From assembly GCA_965242775.1 (NCBI GenBank), contig CBDETI010000012.1:186001-250000 (forward strand): DNA of 64,000 nt. Direction: 5' to 3'. Within the stretch, counting starts at the first letter, position 1. Each line of letters begins with the position of its first letter. Source of the DNA: JAWPMT01 sp965242775 (GTDB taxonomy: Bacteria > Bacteroidota > Bacteroidia > Cytophagales > Cyclobacteriaceae). Positions 1 to 9,200 of this stretch are shown here, one piece after another. The notes below the pieces were generated by a model. That model saw only the letters and a list, made by a program, of their open reading frames with translations, did not search any database and was not told the DNA's origin. Both the position numbers and the translations under genes were made by a program.

Positions 1-2535
1 GGCAGTAAATCGACGAGCTTTTACATTGCGGCGGTTGTAAAGGTTGAATAGCGTCAAACCGGTTTCCAGGCGCGATTTACCAAATGGCACCGTGTACTTT
101 GCCGCCAGATCTAGCCGATGGTAGGCCGGCAGCCGGAGTTCATTTATACGATCCACGTCAAAAAATATACTTCGGTCTTCGTCGAACTGGCCCGGAGGCG
201 TGTAAGGCCTACCGGAGGCGTAGATAAATACAGATGAAAATTCCCACTTTCCGACTTTGATCATATTCACCAGATTCACCTCATGTCGTTGGTCGTAAGT
301 TGACCAATATCGGCTATTGTCCTTCAGTGCAGCGATCTTATTCTCCGAAAACCCTAGCGAATAACTGACCCAACTGGTGAACCGGTCAGTCCTGTACTTG
401 GTAAACAGATCCAACCCCCGGCTGAAATTGTCACCGGTCAGGTCGGACTCTCCTTCCACTTCAAGGTCTTGCTGATAAAGGATAAATTCTGACTCAGTGA
501 TCCCGGAACTCTTCTTTCGATAAGTCTCGATATCGAAGGTCCAGTTTTCTAATTGATATTCCAGTCCGAAAATTAGATGTTCGCTAGACAACACTGGAAG
601 CTCAGGGCCGTTGGCGAGGGTCCAATAATATTGATCACTGTTGCCAAATGGTGAAACCGTGATACGGTTCAGGTATTGGTTATGCCGGGTCCACCCACCT
701 TTTAAAGTAAGATTGTCGTTGAAGAGGTATTTGATATTGATCCGAGGTTCCAGGTCTTCTCTTTCCAGTAGGTCGTAGTTATTGTACCGTACTCCCAGGT
801 TCAACTGCCATTTGGCCGGATTGTACTCGTATTCAATAAAGGCGGATGTGAGAATCGCTTCTTCGAAAAACTCTTCAGGATATTCATCTTCATCCTCGAC
901 GAAGGTGAGTGTGTAATCCGTTTCGTACGCGGAGAGCCCTGCTCCGAAGATCAGGCTATTTTCATCGTTCAACTCCAGGTCATTTTCCCAATTGGCTGTA
1001 AAATCGATGATGCTGTTGGCTTTATCCAACCCAAATGAAATAAAGGTGGTGTCTTTGAAAAGCTCTACAACCTCTCCATCTACTTCACCATCCAGGGAAT
1101 CTAAATCTTCAAAAAAACTTTCAACGTAAGATATCTCCTGGTGGGTATTTGAAAAGCTTTCATATCCCGAGGTGCTGACGGTGACCGTGCTATGATGACC
1201 AGGGTTAAATTGTTGTGACCAAACCAGACTGGTGCCTACGTTGGACCAAGTGGCTTCATCATTATAGATGAAAGAGGAAAAGTCGTCTTGTTCTTCAAAT
1301 ACGCCAGTATACTCGTCCTCGCTTAGGTAGATGTTGAAATCGACTTGCGAGTTTTTGTTGATTTGCCAGCGGAGCTTGCTGCTGATGTCATAAAATCCAA
1401 AGGTCGGGTCTATATCAATTTCATCATTGCGAAAATCAGGTTCCAGTGACTGCAAAATATCTACTCTATTGTCATCTAAAAACTGGTTGTAGATAACATC
1501 GGCCAAAAAATTTTGGGATCGTCTGGCACCTACCAACCAACTGATGTTTTTCCCGATGGGAACACCGGCGTACCCATTTACACTGGTCATACTCGCACCC
1601 AGTCCACCATTGAGAGTGCTTAACTCCGCACCTTTTCCACGGGCATTCACGACTGACGAAATTCGGCCTCCATATTTCGCACCAAATCCGCCTTTGTAAA
1701 TGTCAACATGGTTAATGGTATTGGGATTGAAAATGGAAAAAAGACCGAAAAAATGATCCAAATGATAAATAGTAAAGCCGTCCATTAACACCAGGTTTTG
1801 CTCCGGAGAACCACCTCTTACTATCAGTCCGCTGGATGATTCGTCGGCTGCCTGAATCCCGGGTAGCAGCTGCAGTGATTTGAAAAGATCAGCCTCTCCA
1901 AGGGTAGGTAGACTATTGATCTGTGCTGGATTGACAGAAAACTCAGATAAGGCGTGTGATCGACCAAACTTTTGGGAACCATCGAGTATAAAATCGGGTA
2001 ACACGGTTTCGTCCGGTTGCAGTTTAATGGAAAGATCTTCCAGGCCAGGTCCGATTTTCACTGTTCGCGGCTTATAACCGATGTGGCGGATCGTGATTTG
2101 CAGCGAGTCTCTTGATGGGACGATCTCAAATGCCCCATTCGAGTTACTAATGGCCGCTGTTGCCTGATCTATTTGTAGATGGGCGAAAGCCAGTGGTTGA
2201 CCACTGTCTTCACCGAAAATGGTGCCTTTTACAATTTGCTTTCCCTTGTCAGGGATTATGAGATAAACATTTCCGGCTTTTTTCAATCTTAGGGGCAACT
2301 GTGCAATAAGTTCCTCAATCAATTTTTTTGGACTACCTGCCGTTATATCACCTGTAAAATTGTGCTCAGAAAGTAACCTTGGGTCGTAGGAAAATTTCAG
2401 GCCATACTTTTCGGCCACTTCTTTGAGCAGTTCATGGAGTGGCTGGTCTTCGGATTTGATTTGATAAGTAGGTGCTTGTGCGCCCACCGCATTGGTAAGA
2501 ACTCCAAGGAGTATGATTAAAGCAATCCTCGGCAT
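1..2535 (-). CDS. TonB-dependent receptor with STN and carboxypeptidase-like domains (3' end outside window)
   Basis: Outer-membrane TonB-gated receptor, about 845 residues visible, C-terminus cut by the window start. The ATG at 2535 opens a signal peptide (MPRIALIILLGVLTNAVGAQ). An STN secretin/TonB short N-terminal domain follows (about residues 20-95, LHELLKEVAEKYGLKFSY), then a carboxypeptidase-regulatory-like beta-sandwich (about 100-180), a plug domain (about 200-320, LIVRGGSPEQNLVLMDG) and a beta-barrel. The STN domain is the periplasmic signalling part that contacts FecR in FecIRA-type systems, and the gene lies 7 bases after the anti-sigma gene, so substrate binding probably relays to the sigma factor. 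No SusD partner is visible in the window. The substrate cannot be read from sequence; a siderophore or another small ligand is as likely as a glycan. Confidence 0.9.
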   Translation of the reverse strand, partial: MPRIALIILLGVLTNAVGAQAPTYQIKSEDQPLHELLKEVAEKYGLKFSYDPRLLSEHNFTGDITAGSPKKLIEELIAQLPLRLKKAGNVYLIIPDKGKQIVKGTIFGEDSGQPLAFAHLQIDQATAAISNSNGAFEIVPSRDSLQITIRHIGYKPRTVKIGPGLEDLSIKLQPDETVLPDFILDGSQKFGRSHALSEFSVNPAQINSLPTLGEADLFKSLQLLPGIQAADESSSGLIVRGGSPEQNLVLMDGFTIYHLDHFFGLFSIFNPNTINHVDIYKGGFGAKYGGRISSVVNARGKGAELSTLNGGLGASMTSVNGYAGVPIGKNISWLVGARRSQNFLADVIYNQFLDDNRVDILQSLEPDFRNDEIDIDPTFGFYDISSKLRWQINKNSQVDFNIYLSEDEYTGVFEEQDDFSSFIYNDEATWSNVGTSLVWSQQFNPGHHSTVTVSTSGYESFSNTHQEISYVESFFEDLDSLDGEVDGEVVELFKDTTFISFGLDKANSIIDFTANWENDLELNDENSLIFGAGLSAYETDYTLTFVEDEDEYPEEFFEEAILTSAFIEYEYNPAKWQLNLGVRYNNYDLLEREDLEPRINIKYLFNDNLTLKGGWTRHNQYLNRITVSPFGNSDQYYWTLANGPELPVLSSEHLIFGLEYQLENWTFDIETYRKKSSGITESEFILYQQDLEVEGESDLTGDNFSRGLDLFTKYRTDRFTSWVSYSLGFSENKIAALKDNSRYWSTYDQRHEVNLVNMIKVGKWEFSSVFIYASGRPYTPPGQFDEDRSIFFDVDRINELRLPAYHRLDLAAKYTVPFGKSRLETGLTLFNLYNRRNVKARRFTA

Positions 2536-2542
2536 CACCCCG

Positions 2543-3439
2543 CTAGTTGGCTTCAATCGTCACAAGTCCATCGGTATCGATCCGGTAGCTAAGGTCTAGC
2601 GGTTCGCAAACTATTGTCAGCGCAAGATCGAGGTTGGTATTGGTGAAATATCCTGTGAAAAACTTTTGCTCCAGATCCTTGGTGGTGATTTCTACATTAT
2701 ATTGGCGTTCCAACTCTTTCAAGACTTCTTCAAGCGGTTGGTCGTCGAAATAGAATTCTCCTACCTGCCATTTACCAATAAGGTTTGCATTGATCTTGGT
2801 ACGACGTACAGTGTCTTTATCATGAATAACACGCTCACCGGGTGTGATATCTTCTACGATTTTCTTCTCAGGAATTTCTACTCTCACTTTCCCGGTTTTG
2901 CATGAAACGAGGAAAAATCCATCCCGGGCTTTGACGTTAAATGAAGTGCCCAGTACGGTTACCGTTCCTTCCCGTGTAACAACCTTGAATGGCACCCCTT
3001 CCTCTACCTCAAAAAAGGCCTCGCCTTCCAATTTTGCAATTCGCTCATCGCCTTCGGCGTAGGAGAGATTGCTTTGAGCATTAAGAGAAACATGTGACCC
3101 ATCCGGCAGGTCTACCTCCTGGGTGGTGGCCAGGTCAGCTTGATACGTGAGTACCTTAGTCTCCTTTGTGTTCATTAACCAAGGTAAGGCCACTATCAGT
3201 AGTGTGATAACCGCTGCCACACTTAAGATCTGCCAAAGGTTAATGGTCACTTTTCTATGTCCCGAATTGTCGTTTGTCGCTGAATCTATCTCCGACCAAA
3301 TGGACGCTTTGGACCTACCAGCGCCGGGTAACTCAGCATTGCTCACTTTGTTGAGGAACTCCACTAACTCTGGGTTCAGGTCCTTGTTGCTACCCTCACC
3401 TTGCAGAAAATCGTGATATTTTTCTTCTTCGTCACTCAT
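2543..3439 (-). CDS. FecR-family anti-sigma factor
   Basis: Inner-membrane anti-sigma factor of 298 residues. The N-terminal cytoplasmic part (about 1-67) should bind the sigma factor. A single membrane helix follows (about 68-88, ILSVAAVITLLIVALPWL), then the periplasmic FecR domain (about 100-200, with VDLPDGSHVSLNAQS and GEAFFEV), and a C-terminal DUF4974-like domain (about 220-298, FDDQPLEEVLKELERQY) that typically contacts the STN domain of the receptor. It overlaps the sigma gene by ATGA at 3436-3439 and is followed 7 bases later by the receptor, a standard Bacteroidota three-gene signalling operon. Confidence 0.93.
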   Translation of the reverse strand: MSDEEEKYHDFLQGEGSNKDLNPELVEFLNKVSNAELPGAGRSKASIWSEIDSATNDNSGHRKVTINLWQILSVAAVITLLIVALPWLMNTKETKVLTYQADLATTQEVDLPDGSHVSLNAQSNLSYAEGDERIAKLEGEAFFEVEEGVPFKVVTREGTVTVLGTSFNVKARDGFFLVSCKTGKVRVEIPEKKIVEDITPGERVIHDKDTVRRTKINANLIGKWQVGEFYFDDQPLEEVLKELERQYNVEITTKDLEQKFFTGYFTNTNLDLALTIVCEPLDLSYRIDTDGLVTIEAN

Positions 3440-3948
3440 ATTTTCTGTCCCAACTCTGCCCTTATCACCGCCAGTGCCTTACTCATTCTTTTTTCCACGG
3501 CTTTCACGCCGATACCTAACCGGATACCAATTTCGTCATATTTGAGTCCATCAATCCGGTTCATCAGAAATACCTCCCTGCTTCCCTCAGGGATTCGAGC
3601 CAACACGGCTTGCAGTTTTCTGCCAAACTCCTCTTCCTCCATCACAAACTGCGGTGTTTGCTTGCTCATAGCCGCTGAGTTGCTCATGTCGTCTTCATGG
3701 GATTTCACCACTTTCATATGGTTGAAGTGATTCATGAGTAAGTTGTTGGCTATGGTATACAACAAGCTTTTCACCGTTTCTTTTCTTATTTCCTCGCGTT
3801 TTTCCCACACTTTCAGAAATACCTCTTGAATGAGGTCCTCCGACAGTGCCAAATCGCCACACTTATAATAAAGAAAATTTCGAAGGCTTTCGAAATGCAT
3901 GTCGAAAGCATCCTTTAGATCTCCTTTATTAAAGCCTTGATTACCCAT
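3436..3948 (-). CDS. ECF-type RNA polymerase sigma factor (FecI-like)
   Basis: Sigma-70 family extracytoplasmic-function sigma factor of 170 residues, the usual length. Region 2 lies at about 18-85 (LRNFLYYKCGDLALSEDLIQ then FLKVWEKREEI, the -10 recognition region). Region 4 lies at about 115-165 (IPEGSREVFLMNRIDGLKY then IGIRLGIGVKAVEKRMSKA, a helix-turn-helix). First gene of the operon with fecR-like and receptor genes, so it probably drives its own operon when the receptor signals. The start at 3948 (ATG) is followed by a region-2 sequence of normal length. Confidence 0.95.
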   Translation of the reverse strand: MGNQGFNKGDLKDAFDMHFESLRNFLYYKCGDLALSEDLIQEVFLKVWEKREEIRKETVKSLLYTIANNLLMNHFNHMKVVKSHEDDMSNSAAMSKQTPQFVMEEEEFGRKLQAVLARIPEGSREVFLMNRIDGLKYDEIGIRLGIGVKAVEKRMSKALAVIRAELGQKI

Positions 3949-3963
3949 CGTCTATCCTGACTC

Positions 3964-3971
3964 CAAATATA
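3964..3971 (-). promoter_or_regulatory. Possible -7 box of the sigma-factor operon
   Basis: On the minus strand TATATTTG matches the Bacteroidota -7 consensus TAnnTTTG and lies 15 bases upstream of the sigma ATG, which would give a very short leader. No good TTTG -33 box lies at the usual 19-21 base spacing. An ECF-controlled promoter could use a different sequence, so this is only a candidate. Confidence 0.3.
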
Positions 3972-4086
3972 GAGAGCCAAAACGGTAGATGGGTACGCAT
4001 TATTGTTACAGGAATGAAAGAATTTACCCTACCGACTTAAATTCTTTTTTTTGTTTTCTCAATTTCGCTCTCTGTCGCTCCCACTA

Positions 4087-5308
4087 TTAGTCAAGCAACC
4101 AGGCAAAGTCTGGCTTCCGCTTTCTCCGACGCTTCAGTTCCCTTTCATAGATCGCTTGACCTAGTTTACTGAAAAAGGGAAGGCCAACAGTCTCGTATTC
4201 ATACTCGCCATCGTTATAGGTCTCGTTTTTATTGACGTGAATGGTAGCTGCAAGCATGTACTCAATGTTATTTTCAGTATCTATGATATATGAAACGTCA
4301 GTGAGGAACCCGTAAGCCCAGCCGACCTTGTTGAAGATCTTTATGTTATCTGGAATTTGGCCAGGTTTGTCCCCGTTCCAGAAGAACTTGACATAATTGT
4401 CTGCTTTGTCAGCGTAAGCCGGAATATCACTTTTTCGAGGGACTTGACTCATATATTGATAGAGAAAGCTGTAATCGTCAGGCTTAAGCTGAAATCGACG
4501 TATACTGGGCGTATTTCGAGGGAAGATCACGGCTTTGAGTACATCATGTAGGTCCTGGAGGGAGAAGTAATTCTTTTGCTTGAAATTAAATGGCTGCTGA
4601 ACCAGGACTTCCTCTTTATTCACATGAGCCGTACCTTTCATTTGCCCCCAGAGCAGCTCCAACGGATCATTGGTCTTGCTGAATACCTCTCCCTGGTGGT
4701 AAATAAGTTTGTCATCATTGTAGAAAGAAAAAGCATTGGTGTATTGATTGTCATCGAATTTGAATGGAGCTCCCTCGGGCCCGAGGCGATGCAGGATCCT
4801 GGTATTCTTATAGCCTTTCTTTCTGAGTGTAGTATTAAAGTATTCTTGCCCTAAAAATTCATACAATCTATTATATGCATCATTGTCACTAACCAAAAAG
4901 ATCTTTTTAATATACTGGGCAATGCTGGGTTTGAGATCGGCGCTGGTACTGTCGACCGTTACGGCTTTTTGCGGGCTGCGTGACGTTTGTATTTCCAGCC
5001 TAGCGTTTCGGTCAAGACCGATAATGCTGAGTTTATTCAGTTTTTTCCAGGGCCAACACGGCAGCTGGCAATTTGACTGTACTGGCGGGATAGAAGTAGT
5101 GATCCGCATCCACACCGAATTTGTAACTCTCAAAGGCAGGTCTATTGGCATCGGTTCGGTCGATTTGTGTATAGATGATCTGTACCTGGTAGTCAGGCTG
5201 ACTTACAACCTCCAACAGCCAGGGGTCGTTGCGGATGATTTTATCAAGAGGATTTTGGGCAAGAAGGGCTTGAGGAAAAACGCAACAAAGGAGTATGATG
5301 TATCTCAT
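4087..5308 (-). CDS. Secreted class-A-beta-lactamase-like serine hydrolase, one frameshift
   Basis: Penicillin-binding/beta-lactamase-fold serine hydrolase, about 406 residues once the break is repaired. The N-terminal frame (5308 to about 5045) has a signal peptide (MRYIILLCCVFPQALLAQ) and the SxxK nucleophile motif STVK at residues 76-79. The other frame (to 4087) carries the SDN motif (LVSDNDAYNRLYEFLGQ) and a KTG-like KVG (IFNKVGWAYGF). The frames meet at a six-A run on the coding strand (plus-strand T run just after 5040). Removing one A joins them as LALEKLNKLSIIGL, which is smooth. A sequencing or assembly indel is therefore likelier than inactivation, although a real slip in the homopolymer cannot be excluded. 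Whether it hydrolyses beta-lactams is unknown; many such periplasmic proteins do not. Confidence 0.75.
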
Positions 5309-5481
5309 AGTCGGAAGATATATATTTTTAGAAAATCGCTACTAAAGAACTCACTTGTTCTTGCTGTAATTATTCAAACGATTGCATGCTTGACTTCCGA
5401 CTTCCAGTCATTCATTTCTTGCGAATCCTTCGATTTGGTGGTACATTTTCCAATTGTTTTTAAAAAATTGTCAATTAACCT

Positions 5482-6717
5482 ATGAATAGTTCTATCACCA
5501 TCCGGCTAAGTGCGATGATGTTCTTGGAGTTCTTCATTTGGGGAGGATGGTTCGTCACCCTTGGCACCTTTCTTTTCAATAATCTTGAAGCTACTGGAGC
5601 GCAAACGGCCTTGGCATATTCCACGCAATCCTGGGGAGCTATTATTGCACCGTTTATCATTGGTCTGATAGCCGACCGTTTTTTCAATGCTGAGCGTATC
5701 CTGGGTATTTTGCACCTTGCAGGGGCTGTTCTCATGTACCTGATGGCTAATGCGACTGATTTCGCCGCATTTTACCCCTACGTGCTGGCTTATATGATCT
5801 TGTATATGCCGACGTTGGCACTTGTCAACTCGGTAGCATTTCGCCAGATGGAAGATCCCTCCAAAGACTTTTCCAAAATTCGGGTCTGGGGGACCATTGG
5901 CTGGATTGTGGCTGGATGGGTGATCAGCTTTGGTTTTTCTTGGGATGCCCAGGAAGCAATTGCCGCGGGTATGCTAAAAAATACATTCCTGATGGTGGGG
6001 CTGGCCTCAGCTATTTTGGGCTTGTTTAGTTTCACACTTCCCAAGACACCCCCAGCTGTCGGGAAAAATGAAAAAGTTTCTCTCAGAGACATCATTGGGC
6101 TAGATGCACTTGGACTGCTGAAGGATAGGAATTACGGCATATTTTTCTTTGCCTCGGTCCTTATTTGCATTCCGCTGGCTTTTTATTACCAAAATACCAA
6201 CCCTTTTCTAACCGAAATTGGCGTGAGTGACCCAACTGGAAAGATGACTATTGGTCAGGGTTCAGAGGTTCTTTTTATGTTACTCCTGCCATTATTTCTA
6301 AGAAGGTTCGGTATCAAGATGACACTCTTAGTGGGCATGGCGGCCTGGGCCTTGCGTTACGTGTTATTTGCATATGGTGATGCTAATCCCGGAGGCATTC
6401 CGCTCATGCTCCTGGTAGGTATTGCATTACATGGTATCTGTTACGACTTTTTCTTCGTGTCAGGCCAAATTTATACCGATTCAAAAGCTGGAGAGAAATA
6501 CAAGAGTGCCGCTCAAGGACTTATCACCCTGGCCACCTATGGGGTGGGGATGCTTATCGGCTTCTGGGCTGCCGGTAGGATCACAGACATGAATATTACT
6601 GACGGGGGCCACGACTGGACGGCCATTTGGGTTATGCCCGCATTTTTTGCTGCAGGCGTGTTCTTGCTCTTCCTGGTATCTTTTAAGAATGAAACAGTAG
6701 AATATAGCGACGATTAA
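5482..6717 (+). CDS. MFS nucleoside/sugar:H+ symporter-family permease
   Basis: Inner-membrane major facilitator of 411 residues with about 12 hydrophobic segments. The N-terminus (IRLSAMMFLEFFIWGGWFV) and the segment ISFGFSWDAQE resemble the nucleoside:H+ symporter (NupG/XapB-like) branch that Bacteroidota use for diverse sugars. It is the first gene of a run whose next member starts one base after its stop, so it probably imports the sugar or oxidised sugar handled by the downstream oxidoreductase and isomerases. The cargo is inferred from context only. Confidence 0.85.
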   Translation: MNSSITIRLSAMMFLEFFIWGGWFVTLGTFLFNNLEATGAQTALAYSTQSWGAIIAPFIIGLIADRFFNAERILGILHLAGAVLMYLMANATDFAAFYPYVLAYMILYMPTLALVNSVAFRQMEDPSKDFSKIRVWGTIGWIVAGWVISFGFSWDAQEAIAAGMLKNTFLMVGLASAILGLFSFTLPKTPPAVGKNEKVSLRDIIGLDALGLLKDRNYGIFFFASVLICIPLAFYYQNTNPFLTEIGVSDPTGKMTIGQGSEVLFMLLLPLFLRRFGIKMTLLVGMAAWALRYVLFAYGDANPGGIPLMLLVGIALHGICYDFFFVSGQIYTDSKAGEKYKSAAQGLITLATYGVGMLIGFWAAGRITDMNITDGGHDWTAIWVMPAFFAAGVFLLFLVSFKNETVEYSDD

Positions 6718-6718
6718 G

Positions 6719-7849
6719 ATGAGTAGAATTAGACTTGGTATGATCGGAGGGGGAGCCAACTCCTTCATCGGGATTCTTCACCGAATAGCTGCCTATATGG
6801 GGGAGCATTATAATTTAATCGGCGGTGTGTTTGATTCAGACTATGAATCTTCCAAGGGCTTCGCCTCTGGATTGGAACTTGATCTGGATCGAGTATATGC
6901 GGATCTGGATCAATTTATAGCTAAAGAAAACGCGTTGCCCGCGGAAAAAAGAATACAGGCTGTGGTGATCGTAACTCCCAACTTCCTTCACTATGAAATG
7001 GCTAAGAAGCTAATCATCGGCGGGTTTCACGTAATTTGTGAGAAGCCAATGACTATGGACTCAGCCGAGGCGGTGGAGCTAGAGGAGTTGGTCAATAAGC
7101 ACCAGGTCACCTTTGCGCTCACGCATACTTACACGGGCTATCCGATGGTGCGACAAATGAAATCCATGATTTCAGAAGGAGTGATCGGCAAAGTGCAAAA
7201 GGTGGACGCCCAATATTATCAGGGCTGGATCAACCCCGTAATCCACGATATTGAGAAAAGGAAAGCAGTATGGCGTCTCGACCCGGCAAAGGCCGGCATT
7301 AGTAGCTGTATGGGAGATATTGGTGTCCATGCTTTCAATATGCTTGAATACACAACCGGGCTCCAGGTGAAAAAGGTATTATCTGATACTTCGACATTAT
7401 ATGATAATAACCCGCTTGATGTCGATGGGACCGTGCTTTGCCGTCTGGATGAGGACGTTCGTGCCGTGATAAGAGCTAGTCAAATTGCTACGGGAGAGGA
7501 AAACAGCCTACAAATAGCAGTATACGGAACAAAGGGAGGCTTCCGGTGGGAGCAGGAAAATCCTAACTACCTCTATTATATGGATGAAGGTAAGGCGCTT
7601 CAAACGTTGAAACCAGGAAATGCCTACAATGGCGAATTTGCTATGGAGAGTACCAAGATGGCCCCGGGTCATCCTGAAGGTATTTTTGACTCCATGGGCA
7701 ATATTTACAATGGCGCCGCCAAATCCATCAGAGGTCAGGAATTTCACAATGGCGCCTTTCCTACAGTCAATGATGGGGTGAGAGGAATGAAATTTATCGA
7801 AGCAGTCGTGGAATCCTCGAAAAAGGGGAATGTGTGGATAGAATTTTAA
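6719..7849 (+). CDS. Gfo/Idh/MocA-family NAD(P)-dependent sugar oxidoreductase
   Basis: Cytoplasmic dehydrogenase of 376 residues. The N-terminal Rossmann fold has the nucleotide loop LGMIGGGANSFIGILHR (residues 4-20) and the family signature EKP (VICEKPMTMDSAEA, about 109-122). The C-terminal alpha/beta substrate domain contains the GDIGVHAFN segment, whose histidine is the usual catalytic position. Family members oxidise or reduce secondary hydroxyls of inositols and sugars, including oxidation to 3-keto-sugars. The gene lies one base after the permease stop and is followed by two TIM-barrel isomerases and a DUF1080 protein, a neighbourhood typical of 3-keto-glycoside catabolism. Confidence 0.92.
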   Translation: MSRIRLGMIGGGANSFIGILHRIAAYMGEHYNLIGGVFDSDYESSKGFASGLELDLDRVYADLDQFIAKENALPAEKRIQAVVIVTPNFLHYEMAKKLIIGGFHVICEKPMTMDSAEAVELEELVNKHQVTFALTHTYTGYPMVRQMKSMISEGVIGKVQKVDAQYYQGWINPVIHDIEKRKAVWRLDPAKAGISSCMGDIGVHAFNMLEYTTGLQVKKVLSDTSTLYDNNPLDVDGTVLCRLDEDVRAVIRASQIATGEENSLQIAVYGTKGGFRWEQENPNYLYYMDEGKALQTLKPGNAYNGEFAMESTKMAPGHPEGIFDSMGNIYNGAAKSIRGQEFHNGAFPTVNDGVRGMKFIEAVVESSKKGNVWIEF

Positions 7850-7857
7850 GTCTTTGT

Positions 7858-8073
7858 TCTTGGTTCAAGGTTCTTGAATCTGAAAAAGGACACTGAACTG
7901 AGCAAAGTCGTATGTGGACATTTGCCAGAACGGATGAACCTCTACAGAGAATCAGTGGTATGATCAAATATCTGAAAAATAGCGATTTGGTAGGCAGTAA
8001 GTATGGTAAGGAAGAAGATTTGTCTTATGCTTCCGCAAACTACGATTCTGATTCCAAGACCTAAGAACCAAGA
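7858..8073. repeat. Short imperfect inverted repeats flanking a gene relic
   Basis: TCTTGGTTC at 7858-7866 recurs as its reverse complement GAACCAAGA at 8065-8073, and both flanks carry further degenerate CTTGGTTC-like and AACCAARAC-like words (7857-7876 and 8055-8105). The pair brackets the 50-codon four-helix-bundle relic. Visible directly; its meaning as the borders of a mobile cassette is inference. Confidence 0.5.
7912..8064 (+). pseudogene. Relic of a four-helix-bundle (23S rRNA intervening-sequence type) protein gene
   Basis: A 50-codon open frame between the oxidoreductase and isomerase genes. Its segment EPLQRISGMIKYLKNSDLVG matches the C-terminal signature of Bacteroidota four-helix-bundle proteins of the 23S rRNA intervening-sequence family, where a helix ends in a [NS]G[LM]I[KR]YLK-S-[DE]L-G pattern. 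Such proteins are about 115-130 residues long; here only the last helix survives, and an in-frame stop lies just upstream (TGA at 7894), so it is a truncated remnant. Flanking inverted repeats suggest it arrived as a small insertion. Recognition is from memory of the motif and needs a profile search. Confidence 0.5.
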
Positions 8074-8137
8074 CCTGAACCCCAAAAACCAGTAACCAAA
8101 ACCTAGGAAACTAGGGCCTAACCAAAATCAGAAGATT

Positions 8138-9193
8138 ATGAAAACAATCAAAGGACCCGCCATATTTCTCGCCCAGTTCCTGGATGATCAGGAGCCCTTC
8201 AATAATTTAAAAAACATTTGCGAGTGGGTGGCTTCCATGGGGTATAAAGCGGTGCAAATACCTTCTTGGGACAGCCGAGTAATAGACATTACCAAAGCAG
8301 GGGAAAGCAAAACATATTGTGACGAGATAAAGGGCATTGTAAACGAGGCGGGATTGGAGATTTCAGAGCTGTCTACGCATCTTCAGGGTCAGCTGGTTGC
8401 TGTTCACCCTGCATATGACACCATGTTTGATGCCTTTGCGCCTGAAATGCTGAAGGGAAAACCCAAAGATCGGACTGAGTGGGCACGCCAGCAAGTGATA
8501 TCTGCTGCCAAGGCTAGCAGGCATCTAAATATTGACGTCATGGCCAGTTTTTCAGGTGCACTTGTGTGGCCTTTTTTGTACCCATGGCCACAACGACCAC
8601 CTGGATTGGTTGAGAGTGGTTTTGAGGAGCTAGCGAAGCGATGGTTGCCGGTTTTGGACGCTTGTAAGGATCAGGGCGTGAGTGTTTGTTACGAAATTCA
8701 CCCCGGGGAAGATCTTCACGATGGCGTGACCTTCGAAATGTTCTTGGCTGCCACCGGCGGCCACGAATCCGTCCAACTTTTGTATGATCCCAGTCACTTC
8801 GTGCTCCAGCAGCTTGACTACCTGGATTACATAGATCATTACCATGAATTTATAAAGATGTTCCATGTCAAGGACGCAGAGTTCAATCCTACAGGCAAGT
8901 CAGGTGTATACGGTGGCTATCAGGATTGGGTTGATAGACCGGGAAGATTCAGGTCCCTGGGTGATGGTCAGGTGGACTTTAAAAGCATTTTTTCAAAACT
9001 CAGCCAATATGGTTTCGAGGGATGGGCGGTGTTGGAATGGGAATGTTGCATTAAGTCGCCGGTCCAGGGAGCAGAAGAAGGTGCCATATTCATCCAGGAC
9101 CATATTATCAACGTGACAGAGAAAACCTTTGACGACTTTGCAGGAGGTGAGGCCGATGAGGCTTCTAATCGACGTATTCTGGGAATAGATTAA
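8138..9193 (+). CDS. Sugar phosphate isomerase/epimerase-family TIM barrel (cytoplasmic)
   Basis: Xylose-isomerase-like TIM barrel (AP endonuclease 2 superfamily) of 351 residues without a signal peptide. Likely metal ligands are visible: E in CYEIHPGEDLHDG (about residue 187), D and H in LLYDPSHFVLQQLDY (about 214-217), the HVKD motif (about 244-247) and E in WAVLEWECC (near 300). Enzymes of this type epimerise or isomerise keto-sugars, and some act as hydratases or lyases on 3-keto-glycosides or 2-hydroxyglucal intermediates. It stands 288 bases after the oxidoreductase gene and 7 bases before the multidomain lipoprotein gene. Confidence 0.9.
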   Translation: MKTIKGPAIFLAQFLDDQEPFNNLKNICEWVASMGYKAVQIPSWDSRVIDITKAGESKTYCDEIKGIVNEAGLEISELSTHLQGQLVAVHPAYDTMFDAFAPEMLKGKPKDRTEWARQQVISAAKASRHLNIDVMASFSGALVWPFLYPWPQRPPGLVESGFEELAKRWLPVLDACKDQGVSVCYEIHPGEDLHDGVTFEMFLAATGGHESVQLLYDPSHFVLQQLDYLDYIDHYHEFIKMFHVKDAEFNPTGKSGVYGGYQDWVDRPGRFRSLGDGQVDFKSIFSKLSQYGFEGWAVLEWECCIKSPVQGAEEGAIFIQDHIINVTEKTFDDFAGGEADEASNRRILGID

Positions 9194-9200
9194 AGAAACG

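Noticed and set aside
5033..5060. Programmed frameshifting or phase variation at the A6 run
   Set aside because: Not excluded, but similar one-base indels in unrelated genes of this window, including gyrB, make a sequence error the simpler explanation. Kept as a check, not a feature.
4883..5485. Plus-strand 200-codon open frame opposite the serine hydrolase
   Set aside because: The opposite strand has SxxK, SDN and KVG motifs across a repaired frame, and the plus-strand product has no features; treated as a shadow.
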